From Pseudomonadota bacterium (lineage in GTDB: Bacteria; Pseudomonadota; Alphaproteobacteria; Sphingomonadales; Sphingomonadaceae): a stretch of DNA of 15,122 nt. Under the pieces are notes generated by a model. The model made no database searches, was not told the origin of the DNA, and saw only the letters and a program-made list of their open reading frames with translations. Each line of letters begins with the position of its first letter. Position 1 is the first letter of the stretch. Location: contig JARXKO010000016.1 in the NCBI GenBank assembly GCA_030271595.1, positions 1 to 15,122 of the forward strand, written 5' to 3'. The position numbers were made by a program, and so were the translations under genes. Below, in pieces: positions 14,757 through 15,122 of the stretch.

Positions 14757-15122
14757 ATGGCCAATGTTCGCGGATGCAATCTTCCGGACGAATTGCTGTA
14801 CGACGTGCCGAACCATACCTGGTTCAGCGAGCTTCCGGACGGCCGCGTGAAACTGGGTATGACGACGGTCGCGACAGCGCTTGCCGGGGATATCGTCGCC
14901 TTCACTCCAAAGAAGGTTGGCCGTTCGGTGGAGGCGGGGAAATCGGTTGCGACCATTGAAAGCGGGAAGTGGGTCGGTCCGGCCAAATCTGCTGCCGCGG
15001 GGAAGATTTCCGAGATCAATGAAGCGGTGGTGGATAAACCCGCCATGGCCAATGCCGACCCTTATGACACCGGCTGGCTGGTGATCCTCGAGCCTGACGA
15101 CTGGGCCAGCGTCAAGGGGGGC
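14757..15122 (+). CDS. lbpA: LbpA, lipoate-binding protein (GcvH-like), 3' end outside the window
   Basis: The 122 codons visible encode a protein like glycine-cleavage H protein. The lipoyl-attachment site is IESGKWVGPAKS with Lys71 as the modified residue; the ESGKWVGP form is what I expect for LbpA of sHdr clusters, while ordinary GcvH has an ESVKA-type site. Other shared points are the early NHTWF segment and DPYDTGWLVI near the end. No stop codon occurs before 15122, so the gene is cut by the window edge, probably a short way from its end. ATG 14757 has GGGTAA about 8 nt upstream and a GGGAG a little further. LbpA is thought to carry the sulfur intermediate on its lipoamide during oxidation by sHdr, and it is the probable target of sLpl(AB) and LipS1/LipS2. 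Confidence 0.93.
   Translation, partial: MANVRGCNLPDELLYDVPNHTWFSELPDGRVKLGMTTVATALAGDIVAFTPKKVGRSVEAGKSVATIESGKWVGPAKSAAAGKISEINEAVVDKPAMANADPYDTGWLVILEPDDWASVKGG

Noticed and set aside
14757..15122. Ordinary glycine-cleavage H protein
   Set aside because: The lipoyl site reads ESGKWVGP rather than the usual GcvH form, and no gcvT or gcvP is nearby; the gene closes an sHdr operon.

Overview
The window carries a sulfur-oxidising heterodisulfide-reductase-like (sHdr) locus together with the lipoate-assembly genes that serve its lipoate-binding protein. The GC-rich sequence, the close operon packing and the combination of sHdr with DsrE3C, sLpl(AB) and LipS1/LipS2 suggest a chemolithotrophic or mixotrophic proteobacterium. 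An alphaproteobacterium is most likely (the layout resembles what is known for Hyphomicrobium), but no rRNA or marker gene is present to settle taxonomy.

Left arm (minus strand, 11-2153): a FadL/OmpP1-type outer-membrane channel, then tusA and a DsrE-family sulfurtransferase of the COG2210 type. A hairpin terminator overlaps the tusA stop codon and separates dsrE-tusA from fadL. A divergent, AT-rich intergenic region (2154-2359) holds dyad and tandem repeats that look like operator half-sites.

Middle operon (plus strand, 2360-8039): a small secreted DUF2147-like protein, a histone-deacetylase/AcuC-like zinc deacylase with an intact active site, two radical-SAM proteins (LipS1 and LipS2 types), a two-domain lipoate ligase (sLpl(AB)) and a class-I glutamine-amidotransferase-like protein that lacks the catalytic cysteine. 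The last three genes overlap by 4 nt each and are probably translationally coupled.

Right operon (plus strand, 8150 to the window end): dsrE3C (Cys83-Cys84), then shdrC1, shdrB1, shdrA, a conserved hypothetical gene, shdrC2, shdrB2, a small Cys-rich hypothetical gene with a TTG start, and lbpA, which is still open at the window edge. TusA and the DsrE proteins would pass sulfane sulfur to the sHdr complex. LbpA would carry the bound sulfur intermediate on its lipoyl arm. The ligase and the LipS pair would make that arm in place of LipB/LipA.

The core is a known system. The less explained parts are the accessory genes inside it (zinc deacylase, cysteine-less amidotransferase, CX3CX3C protein) and a possible shared operator, TTAGC-N5-CTGA, upstream of both plus-strand operons. 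No tRNA, rRNA, CRISPR array, insertion sequence or regulator gene was seen.
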